This document shows, in pieces, positions 50,360-62,656 of a stretch of 64,000 nucleotides of DNA. Numbering within the stretch: position 1 is the stretch's first letter; every line of letters starts with the position of its first letter. Below the pieces are notes generated by a model. That model worked only from the letters and a program-made list of their open reading frames with translations. It was not told where the DNA came from and searched no databases. The stretch covers positions 36,848,422 through 36,912,421 of the forward strand of contig CM032663.1 of the NCBI GenBank assembly GCA_019095985.1, read 5' to 3'. Both the position numbers and the translations under genes were made by a program. The DNA comes from Streblospio benedicti. Its lineage: Eukaryota > Annelida > Polychaeta > Spionida > Spionidae.

Positions 50360-53300
50360 AATTCCATTCCCACAACCTTTAAAGTGTTATACATTTTTAA
50401 AAAGGGAAATGAATGTACTTTTATACTAAAATAAAAAACAAGAACATTTTAAGATTTTTTTCCTCCAAATTCTTTTATCTCCAGCAAGTCTCCTTAACCG
50501 TTCATGTGTAAGTTTGTACCTGGATTACACAATCATTACACAATGGGGGTAATAAGCTCTAATTGTTTGAAGTAACACATCATGTATATGCAATGGAGTC
50601 TAATTAAAAAAAAGAACCAATTTGTCCAAAAAAAGTAAGGGTACGCACATGCATGTATATGCAATGTATGATTCTGACATGATAATTTTGTAGAAGGGAA
50701 AGGAAATGCCACAGTAGACAGTGCAAAAGTGCATGTCGGGTGTGACGTTAAGCCAGCCAGATGATCCACCCAGAAAAAGTTGGTGTTTAAAGCCAGATAA
50801 AAGTATTTCTAAATTATGCATTCTATCATTCCGTGCAAAATCACCGCCAATAACCCACGCTGATTGGTCAATCTCCGTGCTTAATTTTTTGCGATGGAAA
50901 ACACGCTCCCAAAAACCCCACGGCATTAGTCTAAACTCCTCACAATATCAATACAGCCGCTGACGTAGTAAGGCGTGTTCATGCTGTGCGGAGTGCAACA
51001 GTTTAGACTAACGCCTCCGTCCACTCAAAAACTGTAGGAATTGACGTCTCTCAGCGGCCTCAAAACAAACGAAATTGACTTGAATGTTGAATGTTATAAT
51101 ATGATTTATTTTTAAAATAAAATCATGAAAATGGATTTTAGTCATGATAGAATGGTGATTGACTGGGTGATTGTCGTGTCAATCGGACGTCTGATTTACC
51201 CTTCTTGAGGGTAAATCAGACGTCAGCATGCTCAATTTTGCGATTGACACTCCAATCTGTGGTCAATTCCTACAATGTACAGGCCGTGTAGGGTCAATTT
51301 TATTATTGATAAAGATTCAGTTACTATTCTTTGTTGATCGACTTGAGTTTAGTTAAATAATGATAAGTATTCATCTGCAGAGAACAGTCGGGGATATTGT
51401 TGTCAATATCGATGGGATGATATTAAGGTCATTTTTATGTATGTACTATGTATATGCACACTTTGTCTTAGCCTATCTCAAGGCCTTTAAATATTCTGAC
51501 ATGAAGGCCTATTCTAAAAGCCTCTGTATGACGTCAATTTTGCAAAGAGTTTTGCTAAAGTGACGTCATTTACTAAAAGCACATGGCTTCTATTTTAGAA
51601 ACAGCAGTCCAGCTGGAGTTGGGTATTTTCCCGTTTAAGCACGTGGTACTGTTTATTTGTAATGTGGTTCTGGTTTATTAATTCACAAATAAGCCAGCCC
51701 CAGTTAGTAACGGGAAGTTTTAGCATGTGGTACTGTTAATTTATATTGGGGAATGTTTGATGAAGTTCTGTTTTGTAATATTTTGTTTATTTGATACTCT
51801 ATTGTTATCTGATCATGAATAATGAAGCAATTAGACATAGTTTGCAAAAGATTGGATATGAACATTTTCAAATAGTTTTACTTTATCAAATGATTTTAAG
51901 TTTTCTTTTTCACACAACAAGCACTTATAGTAGGTAGGAGGTTGAAGTCTGACATCCTTATTTGTTTTTATTGGTGTATTGTAGTTAACTTTTGGGGGAC
52001 TATTATTTGGAGGTGTATCCATTTTGGTAAAAAGAAACTAAGTCATACATGTACAAGTAACTGGGAAACACATCAAGATTAAACACATCAATGATGCATA
52101 CATGCTCTGGCTGTTAGGATGTGATTATCTGGTTTTTAACAGGGCAGGATGTTTGAGGCTGCATATTTAATATCAGTGGAATAGGGTTAGAAATAAAAAC
52201 CCCTAGGGTTCTAAAAGACTAGTGATTACTCTGGTTTTAAAGGCTATAACAGGGCAGGATGTTTGAGGCTGCATATTTAATATCAGTGGAATTCCTAGGG
52301 TTCTGTAAAAGACCCTATATCTATTTAGAGCTAGAGGCCGTCACAATTGTACTTGCTAGTTGACACGAGTGGTTTATGTAATGATAGAAATAAAAACTAT
52401 TAGATATAAGGTCTTTTGAAAGACCAACTTTGTCTTTTCTTGGTCGCACAAACGGGGCTAGTATGTAATCGCATCTCTTGTGTAAGTGAGCTTGGCACCA
52501 TGAAATAATAACGATCTTTTGTAAAAAATATGTCCGGTTATTGACTCTAGATTCGGGCGCAGGCACTGGCGCGTTTCGTAAGTAAAGAAGACTCCTTGTC
52601 ACTTTCATAATAATTATTGTGTATCTTCATGACAATATGTATAAAGTAAACCCTTCACCAAAATGAACTCAACACAACATATAATAATGTGGTATCATAC
52701 ATCTGTGACAGTTAATATAATTCAGTATAATACACAATGAAGCTCAGTGCTTTTATACTCTGCAAATACACATGAACTACTAATATTGCTACAGCATTAA
52801 AGGATGATTTTGGTGCCTAGTTGTAAGTTTAAAATTATTGGGACACAGACACCAAATTTAATATAAATGAGAAAGTGTTTTAGATATCTGACTAATAATA
52901 ATAAACAACATAATGGACAATATATGAAACTTTTAAAACAACAAAAATAAAATAACATTTAATCACAATAATACTTGTATGTTTTTCGTAAACGAACATG
53001 AAATTCTATAATAAATTGATCATGATTATCAACCCGTTAATTTAACAAATATAATACTTGATTATGTAGATTATAAAAGATAATAACAATAAAATACAGG
53101 CAAATCCATTTCAACCCAGACAACAGCAAAAAATCAGATTTCTATCATTATATGATCTTTTCAACATTTAACTATAAAAGAGTTCCCCCTTTAAATAGCA
53201 AAATAGATAAAGATATACGACCCTGTTGCTAATATGACACGCAAATGTTATTTCCCAAACACTCTGTGTCACATATATTTGTCAAAGTTGTAAGTAAAGT

Positions 53301-54102
53301 AAAAAGCTTCATAATTAAAACTTGTAGAAACTCATGAATGTGTCCTTGAAACTTCTTACTACCCCAGGTAGATCTTCTATGGTGCAGAAACACAGGTTCT
53401 TTGTCAAACATTTACATACTGATGGAGATTATTGAGCCAGATTGGAAGATATGCGTGTTGAAGGAAAAAAAATCTAAATATAATGGTCACATCTGTCACA
53501 AGAAGTATTTGCAGACTATAATCTGATCTACAGTTACTGCTTTTGACACCATCCTCACCAACACCACGTGGTGTCCAATGGAGTGAACAAGTTTGAGGTT
53601 AAGGACGAAAGCCCTCGAAGATTGGCTTTTAAAAGTTTGTAGGCGGCACTCACCAATATTCTTTAGAAAATGTGACTCACAATATACCATTATGGTTTAA
53701 ATTCATTATAGATGGGCGCACCACTTCATTGACATACGTCATCAGGTCGTCACGTCTCTAAAATGTGCATGCGATGACCTGCTAAGTTGCTAACGTATGG
53801 CGAGGTGCTGGCGTGCGCATCTATTATCTTAACACAAGTGTCCAAGCATAGGCAGATCCCGGGTGAGGGGGGGGGCAGGGGACACGCAACCCCCCCCCCT
53901 TTTTCCCACCAAAATACTTTATTTTTGTAGGTTATTTGGCATGTCTGCCACCAATCACACTTACAAAACCCTTGACATCCCTTCAGCCCCCCCCCCACCT
54001 TTCTGAAAACCTGGATCTGCCAGTGCCTCTTGTAATCATAGAGCGTCAATGTTTCTCAATCTAAGACCCCATGCACATAATCTAAAGACCACCCACGTTT
54101 AC
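50360..54102. repeat. Non-coding with several repeats
   Basis: Contains a perfect 17-bp-arm hairpin (51186-51224), flanked by an outer inverted pair CTGTAGGAATTGAC (about 51031) and GTCAATTCCTACA (about 51263); a 47-bp direct repeat (GGGCAGGATGTTTGAGGCTG at 52142 and 52252); a partial copy of the Kelch-flanking repeat near 52490; and a CCACCAAAATACTT repeat at about 53845-54030. The open frame at 50600-50926 (minus) shows no domain. Confidence 0.5.
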
Positions 54103-57100
54103 CTAGTAAATGGGTGGTCCAGTTGTCTTCTGTCTCGGCGAAACAACGGCTGTCGACGGCTCATTCACGTGAGCTTTGGTCGAGCCCAGCTGGTCATGGG
54201 CCACTCCGGGGCTCATCGCAGTGTGAGGGTCGGAGACTGTCTGGGTCATAGGGTCGGAGGTCATCTGCGTCCGGGGGTCAGGGTTCATCTGGATGTGGGG
54301 GTTGGAGGTCATCTGGGTCCGGGGGTCAGGGGTCATTAGGATGCTGGCTTCTCTGTTTGGAGTCCAGAAGCTGTGCTCGCCGTGGAGGTTGGTGAGGACG
54401 GTGTCCTGGCGCGCTGGTGGCGGGAGCAGAGTGGTGGCTTGTCGCGACGGCGGCAACATGTACGGCTGGGCACTGCAACAACACGGTAGAAATCAGTACG
54501 GAACAATGTTCATGCTAGAGATGGGCCCAGCTAGGAGACTGGCTACTACTGGTCTTATATAGAGAGGCATGGTCTTTTAAAAGAGATTTGTGGTAGCCAT
54601 TTAATGAAGGCTTGCGAACAAAAAGATTTCCTTAAACAGGTGGTTTTAGTCATTAGAGGTCATACTGTATGTTCTGGCTAACACAGCCACAGGCTGTGCA
54701 TGTATTTGTCAATATTACGGCGGACATTTTGAAAATTACACATAAAAATTGTTCCCCAAAGTAAATTTTCGGGTTGAATTGAGCTCTATAGGGCCTATGG
54801 ATACCAAATCACTCAAAAAACCTTTTTGTAGTCACAATTTCCAGGTTCACTATAGGGCCCAACGAGCTGGCAAATAGACTAATGGATATGTCATTCGATA
54901 TGTGAGAATAAATACGATATTGTTCTTATTTTTAAGTCTGTTAATAAGGTACTATTTGTCGTGCAGGGTTGGGGTTGGGGGCAGAGTCACTTGACGTGCG
55001 ACTGGAGTACCAATGAGATGTTTACATTAAATTTTGATTGGATATTTATGATATCATCAACAACAACGAAGGAAAATGAGGCGCCTCACCTTGGTGTGGT
55101 TTGAAGGGGTCCGGGTCCCAGCGAGGTCTGTAGGAAAAAACAACAGGCTATCTAAGATCACAGCGTTTCACAGATTTTTCTTTAGATTTTCAATATAGTG
55201 ATTAAACAGTCTACACTATAACCTGAGCATCTATTCTACGCACCAATTTTACGCACTGTACATTCCACTTCAGCGTATATACACTGTTAACCAATATTGG
55301 CATGGTTTATTGGCACTGTGGTCATTAGATTTGGTACATGTTTACTTCTTTTTCCCAGCTTTTAACTTTGACGTCTTCAAATTCACCTTTCCCCATATTA
55401 ACGTTTGGTACTCGGTGTATTATGTGAATATTCCAAAATGTCTGAGTCTGGGTCAGAAAATAGGTATTGCCACGGGGAGGTTAAATATTGCACCCACTAA
55501 TATACCTATTTTTGAGAAAATGTGACCCACAATATACCAATATCTGACAAAAATGTAACATAATATACCAATATCTGACAAAAATGTGACATAATACACA
55601 TTACCAATTTCTGACAAAAATGTGTTATAATATATCAATATCTGACAAAGATGTGACATAAATATACTAGAAATGTGAAACAGACACCCAAAATATCTTT
55701 AAAAATGTAAAAAAAAACCCCAGACATCTAGCTTTGAGACACGTCCATACTCAACGCCATGATATGAGAACCCGCCCCCAACCCAATAAGGTCAGCGTAA
55801 GAAACAATAATTACTGGTCAATAACAAACTCATGCAAAAAAAAAAAAAGAATAAGATCTTTATAGTCAAATGGAGGCTTCAGGTGGTAAAATATATCTTC
55901 AGTCCTGTCTATCTGGTAGAAATATGCTCGATTTTAACAGAGATGTGAAAGGGAAAGCTACAAACTAATACATGAAGTATCTAGCATACTTGGTTCACTG
56001 GAAACTCATTTTCTCCCATTTTCCCATTTTCTCGGGAACTATTTCAAAACTGTTTTGAGTATCAATTTGCTTGAGAATAGGAAAGAAAACAAGCAAACAA
56101 CCGATCAGATGTTTGCAAAACATATTTTAAGAAATAACAGTTGAAACAAAATTATGTCAGCCCTGGTCACATAAAACGTAAGCTCTGTATGAAGGGAAAC
56201 AGAACAGATTATAAAGTTGAAAAGGTACAAAATTTATGTAAATCACAAATTTCCACACCATCGATGATTCTTCAAGTGAAAAATGCCATTTTTATGAGGA
56301 TGAGGAGTTGCGTTCAATACAATTGCATCGGTGTATAAGCGTGAATCACGTGACTATCTGAGATTCTCTCACCTGTTGCGGGGTCAGCGTCCACGGATAC
56401 GGGGCCGGCGGCGGCATTGGCGCAGGGTGCACCTTCTGAAACAGCAAATTGTCACATGTGTATCTGTATCCAACATTATGTCAAATGCAAATTTGAGATC
56501 ATAAATGACGTTAGCATGTTAAATATAGTTACAAATTATGTATTATATAATACTACACAATACAATGGCAAGTAGAGAATTTCTGATAGTTTGAAAAATC
56601 ATGATGGCAGCCATTTTGAAAACTTGTAAACTTTTTCTCCTGAACGTTCACATATCAAAGATTTAATTTCAGTCATTAAATCTTTGCCAACAATGTTGTC
56701 CAACCTAATCACTTTATTTGCTGGACCAGTAGTTAATATTGTAGTTCAGTCAGTGATACCAACCGTTGCTGAGCAATCACTAACCTTATCAACGTGAATC
56801 TAGTCAGGGTTGGTTAGCAACTGAATTTGTAGTCAGAAAACGGTTGCTTAGCAAGTTTATAGATGGTTTGCAATAGTATGTTGCATGTTAAAAATGGTAT
56901 TTTAGCCATAGCATATTTTCTGGATGAAGTGGATGCAAAGACATGTGCTTTATCCATCTCCATGTAAACATACAAAAACAAAGAAGATTTTTCTTATTCC
57001 TGGCTTATTCTTTTCATTTTGATTTTACCTAAAATTTGCTTTCTTCATTTCTTTTTTTTGGCTATTTCCACTACACTTATAAGGAAATTTCAGGTGAACA

Positions 57101-60100
57101 AACTTACTAAGATCATAAAACATATATATCCTATATATTTCATGGAACTTAATTTTCTGTTTTATTGTAAACATACCACTTTTGAGTTTTGCAGGGTATT
57201 TACTCCATCCTGCATCTATATTCTAGCAATTACTATCTGTGAGCATAGTCGCACAAACAATAATCCTCATTAATCAACATGTCAATAACAGTAGTTTTAT
57301 GCAGACGTTTGTCATATATTCAAATTCTTTCTACTTGGTCATGTTAGTCATTATCACGGCGGTGGCCTCTATTAATTAGTCATGTTATATTTGACATTAC
57401 ACTGCATACCACTGTATTAACACATCAGCAGGAATAAAAAAAATAGTAGCCAAAAAATGATTAAAAAAATGGTTGCTCTAATTGTTAATTTGTTATTTCT
57501 ATTTATTGTGAAATCCATTCTCTTATCCACTTTGTTTGCCACTGTACTCTGTGTTGATATGCAAGACAATTATCACAGATTTATGTAGAGAAATTTGGAT
57601 TCCCAATGGATAGAGTCTACGACATATTCTTGCTGGATGGATGGATCTGTTATCAATGGAAACAAAGTTTGAACTAACATCAGAACACACTGTCAGAGGT
57701 GTGTGGCAAACATTTTAAACCAACCCTGACTTAACACACATTGCTAAGGGTAGCTCAGTTAGTGATTGTTGCTTAGCAACAGTTGCTATCTCTGACTCTA
57801 CAACATTAACTACTTATATATTTCCTGTTGCAAATAGCCACATAATGTGTAACCTCCCATTAGAACCAGCCTCTATATTGATTCTTTTCTAACTGTCCAA
57901 AACTTTTACAGAGATCAACATGGACCTCCATAAAAACAGGCTAATTCACTATTGAGAACACTTGAGGTCAATCACATCACACCATATCATGTCTGTCATA
58001 CCGCATTGCACCACACCACACATCACATCACACATGACACCACACAACGTCACATCAGATCACAACACACAACAGCACACAAGATTACAGAATCAGAATC
58101 AGAATAAGAAGATTTGTTTTGCATTTAGAGCATCTAGGAGCAAGATGCAATTGTTGAAATACATTATCGTATCAGTTGTGATGATACTAATGACGACAAT
58201 AAACAAAATATTAAGAATATTCAAAATTATACATCACATCACATAACACCACATCACAGCACAACCACACAAGTACCACATCTCACCCCACCTACCGGGC
58301 TCTGTATGCAGCACAGACAGGTGGACAGGGCCCTGCTGGTGAGCACCAGGGAGTACACGGCCAGCACCATCTCAACACAGCCGCACACCACCAAAATCAG
58401 GGCTGCCGCCTGGTAACAGCAGGGGAAATATGATAAGGAGGGTGTAAAAGAAGTGGCCCAGGGGACGGTTCTATCAAGTGTCATGCACACGCTTGATGGT
58501 TAGTTAATGTTCAGGGATAACGGCTGAAGGCAGGTCGTCAAGACAGAAATAAACCATGCAAGTGTTCATGCGAGCTGAAAAAGTGGTGACGCCAAAACTA
58601 GGGGGTAATTTTTAATGCTAATTTAATTTTTAATTTTTGCAGTAAAAAAGATGGTGCGAGCGTTTGTGTCAATCCCTGCACATTCGAGGGCGGTCTGGGT
58701 TTTTTCCCAATGGGAAAATTTTGAAAATTAGATACTCTTAGAGGAATTCTGGTGCATTTCCAAGCAAAATAAAGAAATAGTTTTTTCAAAAGAAGTGAGG
58801 GGCACTAGTTAATATTTTCTCTATTATAGACCAAAATCTGGTAAAAAAGTGAGGGGGCACCCCACTGGCCCCACCGCTTGCTACGGGCCTGATGAACATA
58901 ATAACTATTGATTCATTTCAAACTTTTAATGTTACAATTTGATTGTAGTCGTACACACAGCTACTGAAACGACACAATTACATCTAAATTTGTAGTTCAG
59001 AAATAATTTTTGGAAGGAAAGCAGGTAATAGTAATAGTAATTGAATCATGAAACATTATAAAGAAAGTGGTTCCAGCTTAAATTTTGAACATGCGTTAGG
59101 CATAATCTCAGCATATCCAGGAATGTTCTGTTGAAGCTTTCCACCATACCATTGCCCATAAAGTGCTGTAACAATAATAAAAAGTCAATATCTTTTGCAA
59201 TAATGAGCAAAGGGAAGTAAAAGTAAAGTGCATGGGCAAAATCATTCAGCTAATAATAAAGATTTTTGGATTATTTTTGCGGAAAAAAATATTTTTTTTT
59301 TTTTGTCTTTTAAATCCGCAAATATTTCTTTTGGTGCATATCGGACTTGTCAACCATATTTTTTGACATGTACAAAAAATAGGGGTCATGTCTACACCAA
59401 AGAATGTAAAAATAAGGGGCCAAGAGACAAAACACGTGAAAGCGAGAAATGTAAATGAATGATTTTCGTTGGACGGAACTTCACAGTGCACATAAGAAGC
59501 CCCGTCAATGATAAATGTGACATCTGTTCCCGGGCGCCTGTTGTTAAGCTAATGAAAAAACTGCTTCTCAGCTATATATGCTCAAAGTATAATCAAAATG
59601 TGCGCAAATATTACTAGTTGTACAGCAACCAAAGATCCGCCATCGCATTTATTTGAACTGAACATGAACACAACATTAGGAAAACAAAAAGTTGTATTTA
59701 AATGATTTTTCTTATTGTTATCTTGGACATATTACATAGGAAACCATACTTTAGGGAGAAATATTTCGGGTGACAGTGTGGAAATGTAAATAAACTGCTT
59801 TTGACGTAATTATGACATTATTTTTAAGACCGACTACATCAAATTAAATCAATTCTTCAACACAATGAGTTAGAGAAAAAAAGATTGATTTTTCAAATGA
59901 TTAGTCCGAGGAGTGATCGCATATTGTCTTGAGTCCAGCCTTATGCTGTGGCTGATAAAATTATTTTTTGAAATATTTTGAGCACATTCCGGTTATGTAA
60001 GAAAAATTAGAATTATAAGACACCGTGCAGTACATGTATACATACTATTCAAAAAAGAAAAACAAGAAAAGAATGTTGATTATTAGAATAAACTTACCCT

Positions 60101-62411
60101 ATCCGTATTGCTTTCAGAATATCTAACATAATGAATAGAGAAAAAGGCCACACAGATGCAAGCAAGTACAGGGCAGCCAACCGAAAACACCAGGAATGCC
60201 ACTACCTGCAACAGACCATAATGATAAAATTATATAATCAAAGTCAGATTAAAAGTGCTTGAGAGCACAGCGTCAAGTATTTCCTTTGAAGCATATTGTA
60301 TAGTTATTACAGAAAATGCAATATTGGACAAAAAATTGCCCAGTGGAAAGCACATTTTGATTTTTATAAATTCAACGATGGTATGCTAATTTCATCCTAG
60401 GTTCCATTAGTCACAGTTTTATGAGCAATATTTTTAGACATCTATTGGAATATGTCTGTACATTGGCAGCGAGACTTTCGATGATGTCTCATCATGTTCA
60501 TCGGACCAAACGAAAGCTTATCTGCTGTTAACGTTGGCACTATGAAGATGATGAGACATCATCAAAAGTCTCGCCACAGAGCAAAGATCTATGCAATATA
60601 ATGGTTACAATCGGTGTATAACAATATTGTGCTTGAATTACATATTCGTCTCCAGGTTTGAATAATACTCACCACACCCCTGCGTTTTGTGCGAGCAGCT
60701 ATGCCGAGAACTCCAGTGAGCACCAGCTGAAAGGTGACAAATTTTACATTAGATCCTCAAGCTAAGACCAACTCTATAAAGAGATCGCCTGTTAAATTCT
60801 ACTGCTAAATGTTTGGCTTTATACAGCTAACCATCCTTAAAATTAAGGGTACAAGAAAAGCTATGGGGAAAATAACCAATGACTCATTTTGTGGACACGC
60901 CAATCAATTAGCTTTAAAATGACACCATATAAGCCTGTGTACACAGCTTAGTTTTCATATAAGAGCTAATTGAATCAGTGGGAGGGTGTTTCAGTTTTTC
61001 CGATTTTTTTCTTCGACCCTTCAATACTAAAATATCCATAACTTTTTATTGTCAAGGTTGTATAACATCCGACATGTCAAATATTAAAGCTCAGATATCA
61101 GGCTTTAATAATATATGGGTCTCCAAAAATCCCAAAGAGGGGGGGGGAGGGTTTTGATATCTGGCCTGCGGGCTAATTACTTGTCTATACTAAGTCTGAT
61201 GCTAGTTTATATGCGCTTACGAATGTTACGTTGTTGTAAAAAAAATACTTACACAACCTCCAATCCAATAGCCAGACTGGCTTTGTATAATCCAATCATT
61301 TTGTTGAAAACTGAGTATGATCTGGGTGGAAATGCAGAGGATGCCCAGAGCCATCTGCGCCACGCCCAGGCCGATGGACTGTCCTGATGAGTACGTTATG
61401 ACGTCATTGCCGCCAGCCTGAGGATGATAGAGAGAACGGAGTAGTGGATGACAAGCTGATACTGCGCGGATCCAAATAATCGTACAGTGATAAATATTTC
61501 ATTTTGTAATGTGAGAAAAGCTGAAAAAGAGTGCATTATTTAGGTCAGAGTTAAAGTCGCGGTGAAATAAGGACCACTTCAAATGGACCTCGCCCCGTAC
61601 TCTTACCGGTCAATTCTGACAAAGCAGGACTTCCACACACAATAGTAGCATACATTAAATACAGTGGGTGGAACTCGGGGAGGGGGGTATGGGTCAGAAA
61701 TTTAGCAAGGACGTGCCGCAGACAGGTTGAAAATGACAACCACCTACATAAGCATTTTTAAGAATAGTGAACCAATATCTGAAACAAAATGTTACACACC
61801 AATATACCAATTTCTGAGGAAAAGATGACACACCAATATATCAAACTCAGATACTACATGTAGTACATGTGCTATATCAAGAAGGAATATAATGAATATC
61901 AATAATTCTGTTTTTCATCATTTTATATGATACCCATCGATATATGTGAGAAAAAAAAACACCCGTAAATATAAAAAAATGAAAAAAAAAGACAAACAGA
62001 AATACACAACATATTTGGAAAAAACACCCAGTTTTGGGGCACGAAAATATGAGACTTATCCCATCAGAGAAGTGGAACCCTTTGATTTATGGGAAACATA
62101 AACCTTTATTGTGTCAATATTTCCCTGCTATGTGAACTTACAGGATGCATTTTAAGTAGGGCCGGCACTGGCGGATCAGGGGGCACCTCAATTCTGGGTG
62201 TGCCCGCCCCGGCGCCCCCTCCCCACTCCAAACCCCTTCTATGAAAACATGGACATTCCAGTAGTCTAAACTTAAACATGAAGCACTTGTGAACAGTGTG
62301 CTTGGCTGTCAACAGGTGTCTACCTTTTGACCGTGTAGACCCGCAGCAGACATTACCTGTAGTTGTTGGTGTTGAGATTGCGTCTGCTCCCAGAACGGAA
62401 TATGTTGTGGC

Positions 62412-62462
<51 letters not shown>

Positions 62463-62656
62463 GGTGGCAGGCCAAAAGGTGGCTGCAGTGTAGACACTTG
62501 TAGCTGCTGTTGTTGCTGCTGCTGCTGTTGCTGCTGCAGTTGTAGCTGCTGTAAATACTTCTGCTGTTGTTGCTGCTGCTCCTGTTGTAAAAGCTGCTGG
62601 TCCACAGAGTGTAGGAGCAGCAGTAGCTGCTGTCGCTGCTGATCCAAACTCGCCAT
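54103..62656 (-). CDS. CD20/MS4A-like four-helix membrane protein with polyQ N-terminus
   Basis: Eight coding exons join in frame to 403 residues: 62357-62656, 61253-61417, 60673-60726, 60098-60205, 58296-58409, 56373-56435, 55090-55127 and 54103-54472; all junctions are phase 0 except the last (phase 2). Residues 1-100 are glutamine-rich with uninterrupted poly-Q runs. TM1 has SIGLGVAQMALGILCISTQI, matching the LGxxQIxxGxxxI signature of the MS4A family. SGYWIGGCLVLTGVLGIAA corresponds to its FWGGxxFIxSGSLSIAAE, then come TM3 (VVAFLVFSVGCPVLACICVA) and TM4 (ALILVVCGCVEMVLAVYSL) with a CLCC palmitoylation-like end. The tail is proline-rich with five octads of the type MTPDPRTQ. MS4A proteins sit in the plasma membrane, with roles in signalling and calcium entry. 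ATG at 62656 directly follows an acceptor-like AG, suggesting a 5' untranslated exon. PolyQ is not usual for the family. Confidence 0.85.
55510..55675. repeat. Minisatellite, unit about 33 bp
   Basis: ATACCAATATCTGACAAAAA with ATGTGACATAAT occurs about five times, imperfectly. Similar words recur at 61765-61850 and singly near 53660, so it was dispersed within this locus. It is in an intron of the MS4A-like gene. Confidence 0.75.
57957..58275. repeat. CACAT-rich simple repeat with retroposon-like tail
   Basis: ACATCACACCACATCA-type pentamer/hexamer repeats at about 57965-58085 and 58228-58270, separated by a stretch beginning ATTACAGAATCAGAATCAGA, the complement of a TTCTGA-type retroposon tail as seen at 14460. 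Confidence 0.6.
60469..60574. mobile_element. Short foldback element
   Basis: GCGAGACTTTCGATGATGTC at 60469 pairs with its complement ending at about 60574 (27-bp arms), loop about 50 bp. Lies in an intron of the MS4A-like gene. Confidence 0.65.
62403..62466. repeat. CAG/CTG triplet repeat coding polyglutamine
   Basis: About 16 consecutive CTG units on the plus strand (CAG read on the coding strand) encode the longest glutamine run of the MS4A-like protein. Pure CAG tracts are prone to length change; a second, CAA-interrupted run lies at 62505-62550. Confidence 0.9.

Noticed and set aside
50600-50926. 108-codon minus-strand frame
   Set aside because: No recognisable domain; the flanks contain short inverted repeats, so it is probably repeat-derived.
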